Shown here piece by piece: positions 10,771-21,461 of a stretch of DNA of 64,000 nucleotides. A model generated the notes under the pieces. The model did no database searches. It saw nothing but the letters and a program-made list of their open reading frames with translations, and was not told where the DNA came from. The first letter of the stretch is position 1; each line of letters starts with the position of its first letter. This stretch comes from Diphasiastrum complanatum (lineage: Eukaryota; Streptophyta; Lycopodiopsida; Lycopodiales; Lycopodiaceae): contig CM055095.1 in NCBI GenBank assembly GCA_029204225.1, forward strand, positions 69,148,470 through 69,212,469. The letters run 5' to 3'. Made by a program: the position numbers and the translations under genes.

Positions 10771-12243
10771 ATGGCTTCCAATGGTGGGATCATGCTAGAG
10801 TCTAGTGAAAGGTTGAGTTCATCAAACTACTCTACTTGGAAAGTGAGGATGGAGTCCTTACTTGAGTTGAATGAACTCATGGACATAGTTGCAGAAATTG
10901 AAGAGAGACCTCTCACACTTCAAGAGCAACAAAGGTTTGATAAGAAGGCCAAAAGGGCTCTTCATATCATTAAAATGAATGTTACAAATGAACTTCTCAA
11001 GGAAGTTGGAAAGTGTCAAAGTGCAAGTGAGGCATGGAATGCCTTAAAGAAGCTCTTTGAATCAAAGTCCACATCTAGGGTATTGACCCTAAGGAGACAA
11101 ATATTTTCTAGTAGGCAAAGAGAGGGTGAAAGTGCTCATGCATTTATCTTGAGAGTTAAGTCCCTAAGTGATGATTTAGCATGCATTGATGAGAACATAA
11201 AAGATGGTGAAATAGTCCAAGTTATGTTGAATGGTTTGCTAAATGAACATGCTAACCTTGTGCAAAGTTTTGCCATTCAAAGAGTCTTGCCAAGTGTGGT
11301 TGACTTGCAAGAAATCTTATTGGCTGAAGAACATAGGTTGCAATCAAAGCTTGATGGTGCATCCTTGCAAGGTGGAGGTGAAGAGGCTTTCTTCACAAAA
11401 GGCAAATTCAAGGGCAAAGGTAAAGGCAAAGGGAAATGGTCCAAAGGTGGTAACTTTGATCATGATGATCACTCTTCCTCTTCCTCTTCTACTAAGAACA
11501 ATAAGTCAAAGTTCAAGTGCTTTTATTGTGGGATAAAAGGTCATTTTGCAAATGAATGTTATAAGAAGAAAAGAGAGCAAGGAGAGAGGCAAGGAAATCT
11601 TACAATAGATGAGGAAGAACATAACACATGTGAATCACTTGTTATGACTTCAAGTTTGTTAGCCAACATAGATGATAATGATCCTTGGTGGATTGATAGT
11701 GGAGCCTCATCTCACATGACAAGACATAAGGAATACTTTACATCCTTATTGTCTTATGAGGGAGAAAGTAACATCATCTACACTGCAAATGATGGTCAAT
11801 GTGACATCAAAGGCATAGGCACTATTCCTATTTCCCTTTCAACAAATAGGAAAGCAAATCTTGAAAATGTTTTGTACATTCCTTCAATCACTAAGAATTT
11901 GCTTAGTGTAAGTCAAATGATTGACAAAGGACTTGATGTGGAGTTCATTGGAGATGCATGTTTGATAAGTAAATGTGGATCCTTGATTGCTCAAGGTAGG
12001 AGGCATGGTAAACTTTTCAAGCTTGATGCATGTGTGATCTCTAATCATGAAGGATGTATGGCTAGGGAGCAATTGACAAACCAAGAAGTTTGGCACAAGA
12101 GGTTGGGCCATCCCAACTTCAAATCTTTGGAGGTAATGGCAAAGAAAGAGCTTGTTCTTGGTCTCCCTAAAAGTCTTGTTGCAAACAATAGTGTTTGTGA
12201 ACATTGTGCCTTGATGTATTTTGGTCATATAAGCCATTTTTAG
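10771..12243 (+). pseudogene. gag-protease-partial integrase ORF of N
   Basis: 490-codon open frame from ATG 10771. Gag motifs: WKVRMESLLELNELMD, HIIKMNVTNELLKEV, REGESAHAFILRVK. A Lys-Gly-rich basic stretch is followed by zinc knuckle CFYCGIKGHFANEC. Protease reads WWIDSGASSHMTR. Pre-integrase reads VWHKRLGHPNFKS and CEHCAL. The last 11 codons (MYFGHISHF end) are LTR sequence read through the deletion joint, so no integrase catalytic core remains. Gag could still be made if transcribed. Similar to the S gag (34035-34997) and W gag (24363). Confidence 0.9.
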
Positions 12244-12693
12244 CTATTTTTCCTATATAGGGAATATCTAGGGTCAAGTACCTTCTAGAGAGAGGAGAGA
12301 GAGTCATCTTCCTCATCCATAAATAGTAGGGAAGTCGTGGAAAACAGGTTGGAGAAACCTTTTGTATGCTTCATTGAGATCAATAGATCATTGTCATTGT
12401 TTCTTCCTCCATTGAGAGCATTGTTGTGTGTATTGTCTTCAAGCTATTGTGTATGATCTTAGGTGCTTTCCAAAAGTGATAGGCTGATGTATTATGGACT
12501 GTATAATGCTATTTTGGGCCGCACTTGATGTTTATGGAAGTTTCCATTTGTGATAAATGCTTTTTGATCAAGTTCTTTGCATTCTAGGTAGCATAGAATG
12601 TGTTGCCAATTCCTAGCTTATGTAGTTTGGAGTGCAAGCATTCAAGCCAATGATCTTGGAGTTTAGATCCACTTAGGATCTGTATTTTTCACA
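12212..12693 (+). repeat. 3' LTR of N (front deleted)
   Basis: Matches the 5' LTR from gatgtattttgg to ccaaaag (12213-12475), then continues with a U5-like end absent from the 5' LTR, finishing ATTTTTCACA before the duplication cttga. Confidence 0.8.
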
Positions 12694-14912
12694 CTTGAGC
12701 CTTCTTCAAGCATATGCATATGATGTTCATCAAAGATGACATCCCTTGAAACAACAAATTTGTTCAAGGATGGGAGATAGACTTTGTAGCCCTTGCTTGA
12801 GCTTGCATATCCAAGCATGATCCCTCTTGTGGAAGATGGATCCTCCTTGGTTCTTGTTTCCAATGGCACATGCACATAACATATACACCCAAAAACTTTC
12901 AAGTGATTAAGATTGGGTTTCTTTCCATACAACATCTCATATGGAGTTTTGCCTTCAATTGCTTTGCAAGACACCCTATTCATCAAGTAGTTTGCACATA
13001 CAAGAGACTCACCCCAAAAGGATTTGGGCAAACAAGCATCTAATCTTAAAGCCTTAGAACATTCACATAATGTTCTATTCCTTCTTTCAGCAACTCCATT
13101 TTGTTGAGGAGTGTAAGGACAAGAAGTCTCTTTCTTGATCCCTTCCTCCTCACAAAAGGCCTTGAACTCATTGGAGATGAATTCTCCACCATTGTCACTT
13201 CTAAGAATCTTGATGCTATGATTATGATGCTTTTCCACAAACAACTTGAACTTTACAAAAGTATCAAATACTTGAGACTTGAAGGAAAGTAAGAACACCC
13301 AACAATATCTTGAGTAGTCATCAATGAAGGTTAAAAACATGGATGAACCTCCATTAGATTTGGTGCTAGCAATGTGCACATCCGAGTGTAGGAGTTCAAG
13401 AGGATGAGATGACTTTGTGATGGAGTTAGGAAACACCTTCTTATGTGCCTTGGATAAGGCACAAGCTTCACAAACCTTGTCCTCCTTCCCAATAGACCTT
13501 GGTAGGCCTAAAGCATACTCCTCCTTGATCATAGCCTCCATGGAACCCGAGTTGACATGTCCAAGTCTTTTGTGCCATAAAGTAAAGGTAGATATCTTGC
13601 TCTTCTCGGCCAACATGACAACATTAGTATCCACAAATGCATCCAGCTTATAAAGTTTGCCAAGTCTAGTGCCCTTAGCCACTATCTTACCCTTCTTCTT
13701 GATGAAACATTCATTTGAAGCAAAGTCAACATTGAAACCATTGTCTACTATTTGGCCAACACTTAGTAGATTCTTTGTTATTGTAGGAATGTACAAAACA
13801 CCTTCTATGTTGATCTTTTTGGAAGATCCTAAGCAAAGGGGAATGCTACCAACTCCTTCAATCTTACAAGCTTCATCATTTGCTGTATAGATAGACTTTA
13901 TAGGTCCATCATAAGATAAGAGAGAAGAGAAAAACTCCCTTTTACCTGTCATGTGTGAACTAGCACCCGAGTCAATCCACCAAGGATCTTCTCCTTTGAA
14001 GCTTGTTGAAGAAAATATGGACATCATGAGAGAGTCCTCATGTGAACTCTCCTCCTCCTCCTCTTTGCTCATGTTGGCTTGGCTTTGATCTTGCTTCCTC
14101 TTGAAGCATTCCGAGGCATAATGCCCCATCTTGCTACAATAGTAGCACTTCACCTTTGATTTGTCCTTCTTGACTTTGGTGGATGATGGAGATGCCTTTG
14201 GGGGTCCTTCTTGATCCTCAAGCTTTGTAGACTTCTTGAATGTTGATCCTTTTCCTTTGGACTTGCCTTTGCCTTTGGTGAAGAGATCTTGGTCATCTCC
14301 ACCTTGGATGGAAAGCCTATCCATCCTCTCTTGCATTTGGCTCCTTCTTGATTCCTCGGCCATGAGCGTGCCTTGGAGTTCTTCAAGTATGGGTAGCTTA
14401 CCCATAATTGCATATCCCTGAACCAAATTGTCAAATTCAAAGCTTAGTCCATTCAATATGAGTTGAACAAGCTCTTCATCCTTGATAGGTTCACCTATAA
14501 AGGCTAGCTCTTTGTTCAATTCTTTTACTCTTAGGACAAAAGTATGTGCACTCTCTCCTTTCTTTTGATAGCTTCTATAGATTTGATTCTTCAAAGCTAA
14601 CATTCTAGTTTGGTTCTTGGATTCATAGACCTTTTGCAAAGTCTCCCAAGCATCTTGAGCTGAAGTGCAATCTCCTACCTCTCTTAAGAGTTCATTTGCA
14701 ACATTCATTTTTATGCAATGTAGTGCAACATTGCACCTCTTGATGTATTTGGCTTTTTCTTGAGGATGAATAGGTTCACCCTCCTTACCATTTACAATTT
14801 CCATCAGATCTTGCATGATCATGATAGATTCCATTCTAACTTTCCATATGGAATAGTTAGTTTTGTTGAGCCTTTCATTAGTATCCAAAAGATATGCATT
14901 TATAGATGTCAT
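12694..14912 (-). pseudogene. gag-protease-integrase of int A (long open frame, cut by N)
   Basis: About 740 open codons of copia polyprotein, the best preserved coding region in the window. Order: gag (WKVRMESIM, HCIKMNVANELL, KGESAHTFVLRVKELN), zinc knuckle CYYCSKMGHYASEC (CX2CX4HX4C), protease WWIDSGASSHMTG, pre-integrase LWHKRLGHVNSGSM with CEACALSKAHKK, and integrase core. The core shows HSDVH (first Asp), FIDDYSRYCWVF, LRSDNGGEF (second Asp) and YTPQQNGVAERRNRT (Glu). Start chosen at ATG 14912, about 770 bp inside the LTR-PBS leader. It is interrupted at 12694 by element N; the stop seen just beyond lies inside N. The RT half continues at 9276. Confidence 0.93.
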
Positions 14913-15678
14913 CTAGTCTCCTAATCAAGGACTTGACACAAATGAAGGTTACTTCTATTGATTTGATTGAAGGTCTACCTTATCCCACTTCTATAAAGAT
15001 CTAAGAATGATCTCTAACAAAATCAAATCATAGAATACTAGAAACAATGCACTTGCTTGATTGAAGTAGACAATACTAGTAGAATTGCCCCTCTTTCTAT
15101 AAAGAACATTAAAGCTTCCAAATGATCTGATCAAGAGTGAATTTCAGCAACCTAATATACTTCCAAAATCACTTGTAAAAGATCTAAATGGAACTTAATG
15201 AGGATGCAACACAATCTACTATCCAATCACAAGCAAAAAAATGATCAAAATTGATGAAAAATTGATCTAATTTGGTGCATAAGTCAAGCAATGGTTGGAC
15301 TGAACCTAAATCACTTTAGGAGGTGTCTACTACACCTTAGAACAGCCTTGAAGAGTCCCCAAAACTCTGATCTTCCCTCTCCTTGAATGCTAGAAAGCCT
15401 CCTCTATGAAATCACCTCCAAAACTCGCTTAGAAATCAATGCTTGGAGCAAGCAAAACTTGCTATCTTGGTAATGTGAATTGAATTCAACTTTGCCTCTG
15501 GTTCTAGACACCTAAACACCTGCAAATGAAGTCACACAACACCAATCTCCAATGTATTTGACTCACTTTGAGTTCTAGAATCAATAGTAAATGCTAAGAT
15601 CCAATCTACACAAGATTTAGATAAAAAATTGTGATCAAATTGAATGAAAACCAAGGATTTAGCTCATTTCAGCCTTTA
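14913..15678 (-). other. 5' leader of int A
   Basis: Untranslated leader between primer site and gag ATG, with no ORF of note. Length is normal for a copia element. Confidence 0.75.
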
Positions 15679-15691
15679 GGCTCTGATACCA
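15679..15691 (-). promoter_or_regulatory. Primer-binding site, initiator tRNA-Met (A)
   Basis: Minus strand TGGTATCAGAGCC, directly abutting the LTR. This is the standard plant copia primer site complementary to the tRNA-iMet 3' end. The other two A LTRs lack it: int B lost it and int A owns this one. Confidence 0.95.
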
Positions 15692-16374
15692 TGTAAAAAT
15701 TACAGCAAATAAGGATCCTAAAAACACTTGAAATGATGAGGGAAACAATAGATTATGATTTCATAAGATTAGCACAAGTTGAACCATCAAAATCCATCAA
15801 AAATCTATGCTTGAACCTCACTAAATGGCCCAAATCCTTGAAGAAGGCTTCACACGTGTGAAAGTACGGCCTCCCACAGTCTGAGTACTGTACACCAGAC
15901 CTACATTCAATCCTATAATCATTAGTAATCACAAGTACTCAAACAATTATGAACATAGAGAGCAATTGCACCATTATGAGAGGAAAAACATGAAATTGCT
16001 TGATTGATTTTGGTGAGATATCATCACCTATATATACATGATCCATCACGGTTTTGGGCAGGTATGAGTAGCCCTAAACCTATCCCTAATGCTAATTTTG
16101 GTGGATCTTTCATCCCTACCAAGTTAGGGTTGGAATCTTGGAGATCCCTCAACAATGCAAAAATTATCAAAAATAGCTCCTATTTTTTCTCCCTTGTATC
16201 TAAGCATAATTTGGACTCATTCCAAAGGTTCTAACACTTAGGTCTACTTGAGAACATCCTTATGAATGGAATCCTATGCTATTTGGCACGTGTGACAAGC
16301 CACATCATGACCATCTAACTATTTACAAGTCATATGACCAAAACTAGTCAAGCTAGAATTGTGAATTTTTAACA
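15692..16374 (-). repeat. Compound A, 5'-most LTR
   Basis: 683-bp LTR (one extra A in cctaaaaacac) followed on the minus strand by a perfect primer site. Palindrome at 15849-15862. By eye it differs from the 3761-4442 LTR at about 4 positions, so the insertion is young. Confidence 0.93.
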
Positions 16375-16379
16375 ATGCC
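16375..16379. repeat. Target-site duplication of compound A (right)
   Basis: atgcc, partner of 3756-3760. Confidence 0.9.
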
Positions 16380-16587
16380 TGCAATTTTTTTGTTCAGAAC
16401 TGATCAGTCCAACTACTATTCAGTGTAATGGACCCACCAAATTCACCTATAAGTTGGCTGAATTCGATTCATTCCTCACTTGTGCTAGCGAATCTCTTGC
16501 GAATTTTTCTTGGGACCAAAGCCTTCCAAATTTCTTGCATTGCCTTCTGATACACTCTCATGCGGTTATAATTCCTTTTTGATCATC
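16380..16587 (+). other. X copy 1 spacer resumed after compound A
   Basis: Continues the interrupted X element after the second atgcc. No ORF of its own; it leads into the accessory ORF start at 16588. Confidence 0.5.
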
Positions 16588-16895
16588 ATGTCTTCTACTG
16601 ATACTTCCCAATCTCCGCGCTATACTATCCATCGTGATGTCCCATCTGCAACGGACATCATGATTCTTCCTAGCACAAGCATGGTCACTCAGTGGATGAC
16701 CCTTGCGGAGCCTCTACTTACTGCAATGGGTATTCATGAGAGAGCTTTTCGAGACGCATCAATATGGATTTCATCACTCTTGCCTTCAGTACGTGGAAGG
16801 AAGAGAAATCCAAGTTTTACATCACCTTCCAAGGAGCCATACACAAGGTGCGCGTCATTGAGGCCACACTTGCAGCTATAGGAATCTTTTAGTGC
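16588..16895 (+). pseudogene. X accessory ORF, N-terminal piece (tentative)
   Basis: ATG 16588 opens a frame with MSSTDTSQSPRYTIHRD and SMVTQWMTLAEPLLTAMGIHE. After a frame change near 16755 it continues NMDFITLAFSTWKEEKSKFY and ITFQGAIHKVRVIEATLAAI, ending near 16895. The last part resembles the F-x-G...I...LGI pattern at the start of plant transposon-linked proteins; that likeness is weak. I place it in the X accessory gene because it is on the same strand as pol, after it, and because X coiled-coil sequence resumes at 21126 beyond a copia-like insert. The other X copies in the window do not reach this part, so the link is inferred. Confidence 0.45.
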
Positions 16896-18231
16896 AAAAT
16901 CAACCATTTTCTATAGAGAATCTAATCCCTTGATTAGTTCTTGGATTAGATCAGCCAAAAAATTAAATTTGAAGCTTGAATTAGGTGCATTAATTGATTA
17001 TCTCTGATTTTTTGAGTGCATGTTGAAGTTGAGAGTGATTTTGCCAAAAATCATACATTAAGGAGTGATATGCAAGGTGAGAGGATGAAATCCATTGTAC
17101 CATCACTCTAGATTTGTTCAAGAGTGATAGGGTCAAGTTTAGAAGCATCAATATGCTAGAAAACATCCTTGGATCTGTCCTCCAAGTGAAACCTTTGAGA
17201 GTTTCTAGTGCATATAGAGCATCTATGCAAATCTTTTGTAGAATTTGACATAGATTGGCTTAAATTGAGAGTTCTAGAAAAGAGATTGAGATCCAAGTCA
17301 CATTGTTGAATCCTACTCAATTTTTTTGAGTGATTGTAAGGTTTGAAAAGAGTCATTAAGGTGTCTATGGCAAATGTGTAGAGAGAGATCCAATTTTCTA
17401 AGAGTTCCTTCCTTTGTAGAGGGCAAGATCTAGAAGCTCATTTGTGTTGTTATAGGTGAAGAATTTGTCTTCTCCTAGGTGATCAAATCTTTCTAAGTGG
17501 TATTAGCTCTTTGAAGCAAAATATCTTAGTGAGAAAAATCACAACTTTTGATTTTGAATTTCATTCCAAGTCTTAAAAGGTAGAGTAATTGGTGGAATCC
17601 AATAGGAGTGATTAAATTCAATTTGTTGAGCAAAAATTGACATAATATGTATGAAACTCAAATTAGTTCTATTCAACTTTCTTTGTGAGAGTGTGAGGGT
17701 CAATTTGTGATCCCATTGGATGTCTAGAATGAGGAGGAGTCCATATTTGAGTATTCATGCATGGTTGAGATCTTTGTGAATCTCTAGTTGTCTAAATTTT
17801 TAAGCTTTGTAGAAAATTTGTGGTATAATTTGTTTTCAAATCAAATCAAATTCATTCTAAATCTCAAGAGTGAGATTATTTGGGTCAAGAGTGAGTCCAA
17901 AAGAAGTGATTAAGTTTGGTTTTCATGTGTTTGAAACAAAACCCATCTTTTGTTCAAGAATCTCAAGTGTTGAGAGAACTAGTCAAGTGAAAAGGAAAAT
18001 CTAGGTGTCAAACCTTTTCATATCCATTTCAACTTTCAAAAGAAAGAGTCATTGGTATTTAATGAGTCCAATAGAAAAGTGGATCTGATTTATTTTGTGA
18101 TTTGATTCAAAGATTGTATGCTTTTGTCTTAGTGATCAAAGCAAAGTTTCCAACTGACTAGTCATTAGTGTGAAAATTGATTCTTAGATTTGTGAGTTAG
18201 ATCTTTTGTAGATCCTTTTAGATTGTTGAAG
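16896..18231 (+). other. Leader-like non-coding stretch before the unknown ORF
   Basis: AT-rich with many gagagtgat-, caagtgaaa- and ttgtgagtt-like words and no supported gene. A weak tggtattagctc at about 17500 faintly resembles an iMet primer site; I do not rely on it. Confidence 0.4.
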
Positions 18232-20169
18232 ATGTTCAAATCTAGTCTCTTGAGAGTCACAAATTACATTTGTAGAATCATATCACATGTTTTTATTCAC
18301 ATAGTGTCAATAGGTGGCATCCTATTGAAGGAAAAAACGGATCCTAAGTGCAACCTTTGTGACAAGGGAGGATATATTTTCTCAAGATGCTACAAAAAGA
18401 AGACCAATCCATCCAAGGAAAACCAAAGCAAGGGGGCCAAGGTGAACGATGGAGCTTCAAGTTCAAAATGCAAATACAAGAAGGACAAGTCCAAGGAAAG
18501 GTGTTTCCTTTGTGGAAAGGTGAATGAGGCTTGGAGTCTCACAAGGACTTGCAAGATTTGTCTTCAAGAGTCCATCACAACACATGTCAAATCTTTTGAA
18601 ATTTTTCATTTGGAAGTGCATTGTTTGGTTCAAGATGCAAAGATAGATGTCACTTTCATGAAAGTAACTTGGATTTATTTCATGTCCTTGGAAAGTATTT
18701 TGCTTGGAACTCTAGATAAGCTCAAACTTATTGTTATGATTCAAGAGAAATCAATCAAGAATAAGGAGCATCAATCACAAAATGAAAATAGTTTCATTTA
18801 TGCTCTCATGTCAACTTATGAAGATCTATTTTGCTTTGACGGGATTTTTGTATCTCAAAGGTGGCTTAAGGCAATACTAGTTGAGTGTGATGCCTTAAAG
18901 TATAGCAAAGCATGTTTTCCTTGTAAGCTTACATCAGTTATGAAGACAAGGAAATGGAAATATCTTCATAATGTAGGATCTTTTGGTTTCAATAAGATCA
19001 TGAATGATGTGTTCATTCATAAAGATGAAAATTGTATGTTCTCAATCCTAAAGGCAAGTTGTAAACTTCTTATGAGAATAAGTGAAGCATCCAAAGTGGA
19101 CACTTATATCCATAAGCAAGTAGTTAGCCTTATTGAGATGGAAATACCTTTTGATTTCAATATTGGAAAGATCATGCCAAGTTGTGGTGATTTTTGGACT
19201 TATGGTTCTAGCATAAGTAATCTTGATAAGTGCATATTGAATGGCCATACTTGTTGTGATCATTATGAGACATGGAAGTCTCGGATTTCTATCAAAAAGG
19301 AGCACCATGAAGAGGATCTTAAGGAGTCATCTCAAGGTTCAAATGTGCCTAGGATTGAGGAGGAGAATCCTTCTCAAGGTTCAAGTGTGCCAAGGATTGA
19401 GGAGGAGAGACCTTCTCAAATTGTGATTCCAAAAAGAAACTCAAGAAATATGGTTGAATCCATGTGGCTCACATTTCAAGGGAAAGAGGAGCATATCTCA
19501 TGTGGTATACATCTCATACTTACTTCTCTTATGTCATTTGATAAATCAATTTGCTTTAGTGAGATCATTGCATCTCAAAATTGGAGTAAAGCCATACTAA
19601 CTGATTATGAAGTCTCTCTTGAGAACATAGATGATGTTCTTAAAAGGTTGAAATTGATTTAAAATCAATTAGAAAGCAAATGGTTATTTCATCAAATGTA
19701 TGCTCTTGAGTCATGTAAGAGCAAAAGTGATTTGTTCACTCATAGTTTGAAAATTTGTATTGAGGCAAATTGTAAACTCTTTATGAGAGTAAGTGAATCA
19801 TCTTCTAAAGAAACTTATCTCCATAATGAAGTATTTAGCCTCATTGGATCTGAGATTAGCATGGTAAACAAGCATGAATATATGATGCAAACACTTTGTC
19901 ATTATAGCATGCATATTCTTGCCAATTTGGATGAGTCTAATTCTCTAGATCATGGTAACATGATGTTAGATCTTTGTGATCCTAATAAATCAAAAATAAA
20001 TCTTTATTTTCTCATGGAGGAGCATGCACATGAAGAAGGAGCAAGCCTCAAGGTCAAGCATCTACATGAAATTTGGAAGGGATCAATTTTGGAGGTGCTA
20101 GGATGGTGCAAAGCTCTCAAGCTCATCAAAGATGTCAACATCAAAAAAGCACTATCATGGATATGGTGA
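18232..20169 (+). pseudogene. Unrecognised copia-derived ORF with duplicated module, one internal stop
   Basis: Open for about 645 codons except for one TAA at 19660-19662; both halves share a frame. Near the front is a knuckle-like CNLCDKGGYIFSRC (His replaced by Ile) and a second Cys pair CFLCGK. A copia hinge-like stretch follows: PRIEEENPSQ, its repeat, then RNSRNMVESMWLTFQGK. Two modules are tandemly duplicated about 715 bp apart: SQRWLKAILVECDAL (18852) with SQNWSKAILTDYEVSL (19572), and ASCKLLMRISEASK (19053) with ANCKLFMRVSESSS (19764). No RT, protease or integrase motif is visible. The ATG at 18232 is the first in frame but may not be the native start. I do not recognise a function. 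Confidence 0.6.
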
Positions 20170-20303
20170 TTTCAGATCAACATCAAACTCATTGGATGAT
20201 CTTCACACCTTTTGAACCAGCAAAGACCAATTCAGCCCATGGAGTCAAGTTCAAGATCATCATGTTTTCCATCAAGCTAGATTTATCAGGCTAGATTTTT
20301 GAG

Positions 20304-21125
20304 TGTGAAAAATGCAAAAATAAGCTTGGTAGAGGCCAAAAATCATGTATATAGGATTATTACACATGTGTGGAGCCTGTTCTCATGTGTGAAAACAGTG
20401 TACTTGTCATGTACTATAATCATATAGGTTGTACATATGATTTAATTCAAGTTCTAGTGGCAAAAAAGGCCAAAAAATAGTTTTCTAGACATATGACACA
20501 TGGAATCAATCTATTGCTTGCATGAGCCACATCCTTTGGTTAGGTGTCACATCCCATGTATAGAGGACAGCTCACATGTGTGGAATAAGCTGAAGTAGAC
20601 GAATTTTGACTTCTAGAAGATTTTCAAGTAGATCTCCATATAGAAGGAAAATTGACCAAAAGTGCTCCAAATAGAAAGTTTTGTCCAAGTGTCAGTTTTG
20701 CATGATGAATCATCATATGACAAAGCACCTTTACACATCTGGGATCAAAGGGATGATCAGTACCACGAGCTCCCACTTATTGTATATATAGAGCCACATT
20801 TGGCCATAATCAATGTGAGACACCAATCTTGGTTTTGGAAGCAATTTTGAGTGATTCTCTCCATTTGTCTACATTTGTTTTGATTGTTTTGAGGTTCTAT
20901 CAATGTGCACTTGATTTTCAGGTTGGAGTCCGTACTCAGACAGTGTTTCACACGATGTGTACTTGATTTTCAGGTTGGAGTCCGTACTCAGACAGTGTTT
21001 CACACGTGTGAAACCAGAAAGTACTCTTACCTTCAATTAATGATTGTTCTTGTTAGGACTTTGTGTCTAGAATTGATCTAGATTGATCTTAATTTGAAGT
21101 AGATTGATAGATCAAGTAATTTGAC
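20304..21125 (+). repeat. LTR-like 3' end of the non-autonomous insert
   Basis: Starts TGTGAAAAATGC as in N, S and W LTRs. Contains attgtatatatagagcc, a TATA-like site (about 20778), a 52-bp tandem duplication (20903-21006) and the palindrome at 20999-21012. A clean CA end was not found; the right edge is placed where X sequence begins. Confidence 0.45.
20903..21006. repeat. 52-bp tandem duplication
   Basis: Two units, 20903-20954 and 20955-21006, with one mismatch (tgtgcac versus tgtgtac). The unit includes gtactcagacagtg and the left half of the palindrome, so only the last copy forms the complete TTCACACGTGTGAA. Confidence 0.9.
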
Positions 21126-21461
21126 AACCAATCCCTCTTGAGGATAAAATTAGGATCCACTCTTGGTCCTTTTTGTACTTTTTGCACATGTTCGATGATT
21201 CCGACCCCCTTGGGACCACCGAAATCTTTGAAATGCCCTAGAGTCCAGCACCCTTTGAACCCCAATCCCCTGGAAGAGGAGTCGAGCATATCCATGAAGC
21301 TACTGTTGGTGTCAAAGATGCCAGTCAGCAACCACCCACACAAGGTAGCCCAGCCACACTTCGGGTCGACACAAGTCAAGTCAGCAAAGCAGTTCGACGC
21401 CATGGTGCCTGAAGAGTTTGAAGATGAGGATATTTTTGAAAAAGTAGAGACTTTGGAGATG
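21126..21461 (+). pseudogene. X accessory ORF, second piece (inversion breakpoint at 3' end)
   Basis: From ATG 21188: MFDDSDPLGTTEIF, an in-frame stop, then SPAPFEPQSPGRG. After a frame change comes VKSAKQFDAMVPEEFEDEDI. The X copy on the minus strand at 63500-63780 has the same order (MFDDSDTLGASEIF, SPAPFE, VKSPKQFDSIVPEG). This piece stops at 21461, where copia Y sequence begins. The very next residues of this ORF are found at 29769 on the opposite strand. Confidence 0.75.

Larger units (their letters stand above)
9277..12693 (+). mobile_element. Nested copia N inside A (internally deleted)
   Basis: 3,417-bp insertion into the A pol gene. Ends TGTGAAAATT and ATTTTTCACA form the LTR inverted termini. 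A 5-bp duplication cttga lies at 9272-9276 and 12694-12698. The uninterrupted B copy (about 6210) shows a single cttga here. N keeps a gag-protease-partial integrase ORF. At 12211-12213 that ORF runs straight into LTR sequence, so RT, RNase H, the polypurine tract and the front of the 3' LTR are deleted. No primer site is found after the 5' LTR, so that junction has also been altered. Confidence 0.92.
3761..16374 (-). mobile_element. Compound copia A: LTR-int B-LTR-int A-LTR
   Basis: Ty1/copia array on the minus strand with three LTRs of 682-683 bp (3761-4442, 6826-7507, 15692-16374). Each starts TGTAAAAATT and ends AATTTTTAACA on the plus strand. Reading 5' to 3' on the minus strand: first LTR (15692-16374), iMet primer site, gag-PR-IN-RT-RH (int A, split by nested element N), polypurine tract, middle LTR, truncated int B (part IN-RT-RH), polypurine tract, last LTR. 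The outer ends carry one 5-bp target duplication, atgcc, at 3756-3760 and 16375-16379. The middle LTR has no such duplication. This means the array sits in the genome as one unit. Confidence 0.93.
16896..21125 (+). mobile_element. Copia-like non-autonomous insert with unknown ORF
   Basis: Insert between two pieces of the X accessory ORF. It contains a leader-like 1.3-kb stretch (16896-18231), one long ORF (18232-20169), and an LTR-like 3' end (20304 onward) starting TGTGAAAAATGC and bearing the copia-family palindrome. No 5' LTR, primer site, RT or integrase core was found, and I saw no clear target duplication. The boundaries are approximate. Confidence 0.5.

Noticed and set aside
17497-17508. 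tggtattagctc as a primer-binding site for the unknown-ORF insert.
   Set aside because: Too many mismatches to TGGTATCAGAGC and no LTR end directly before it.
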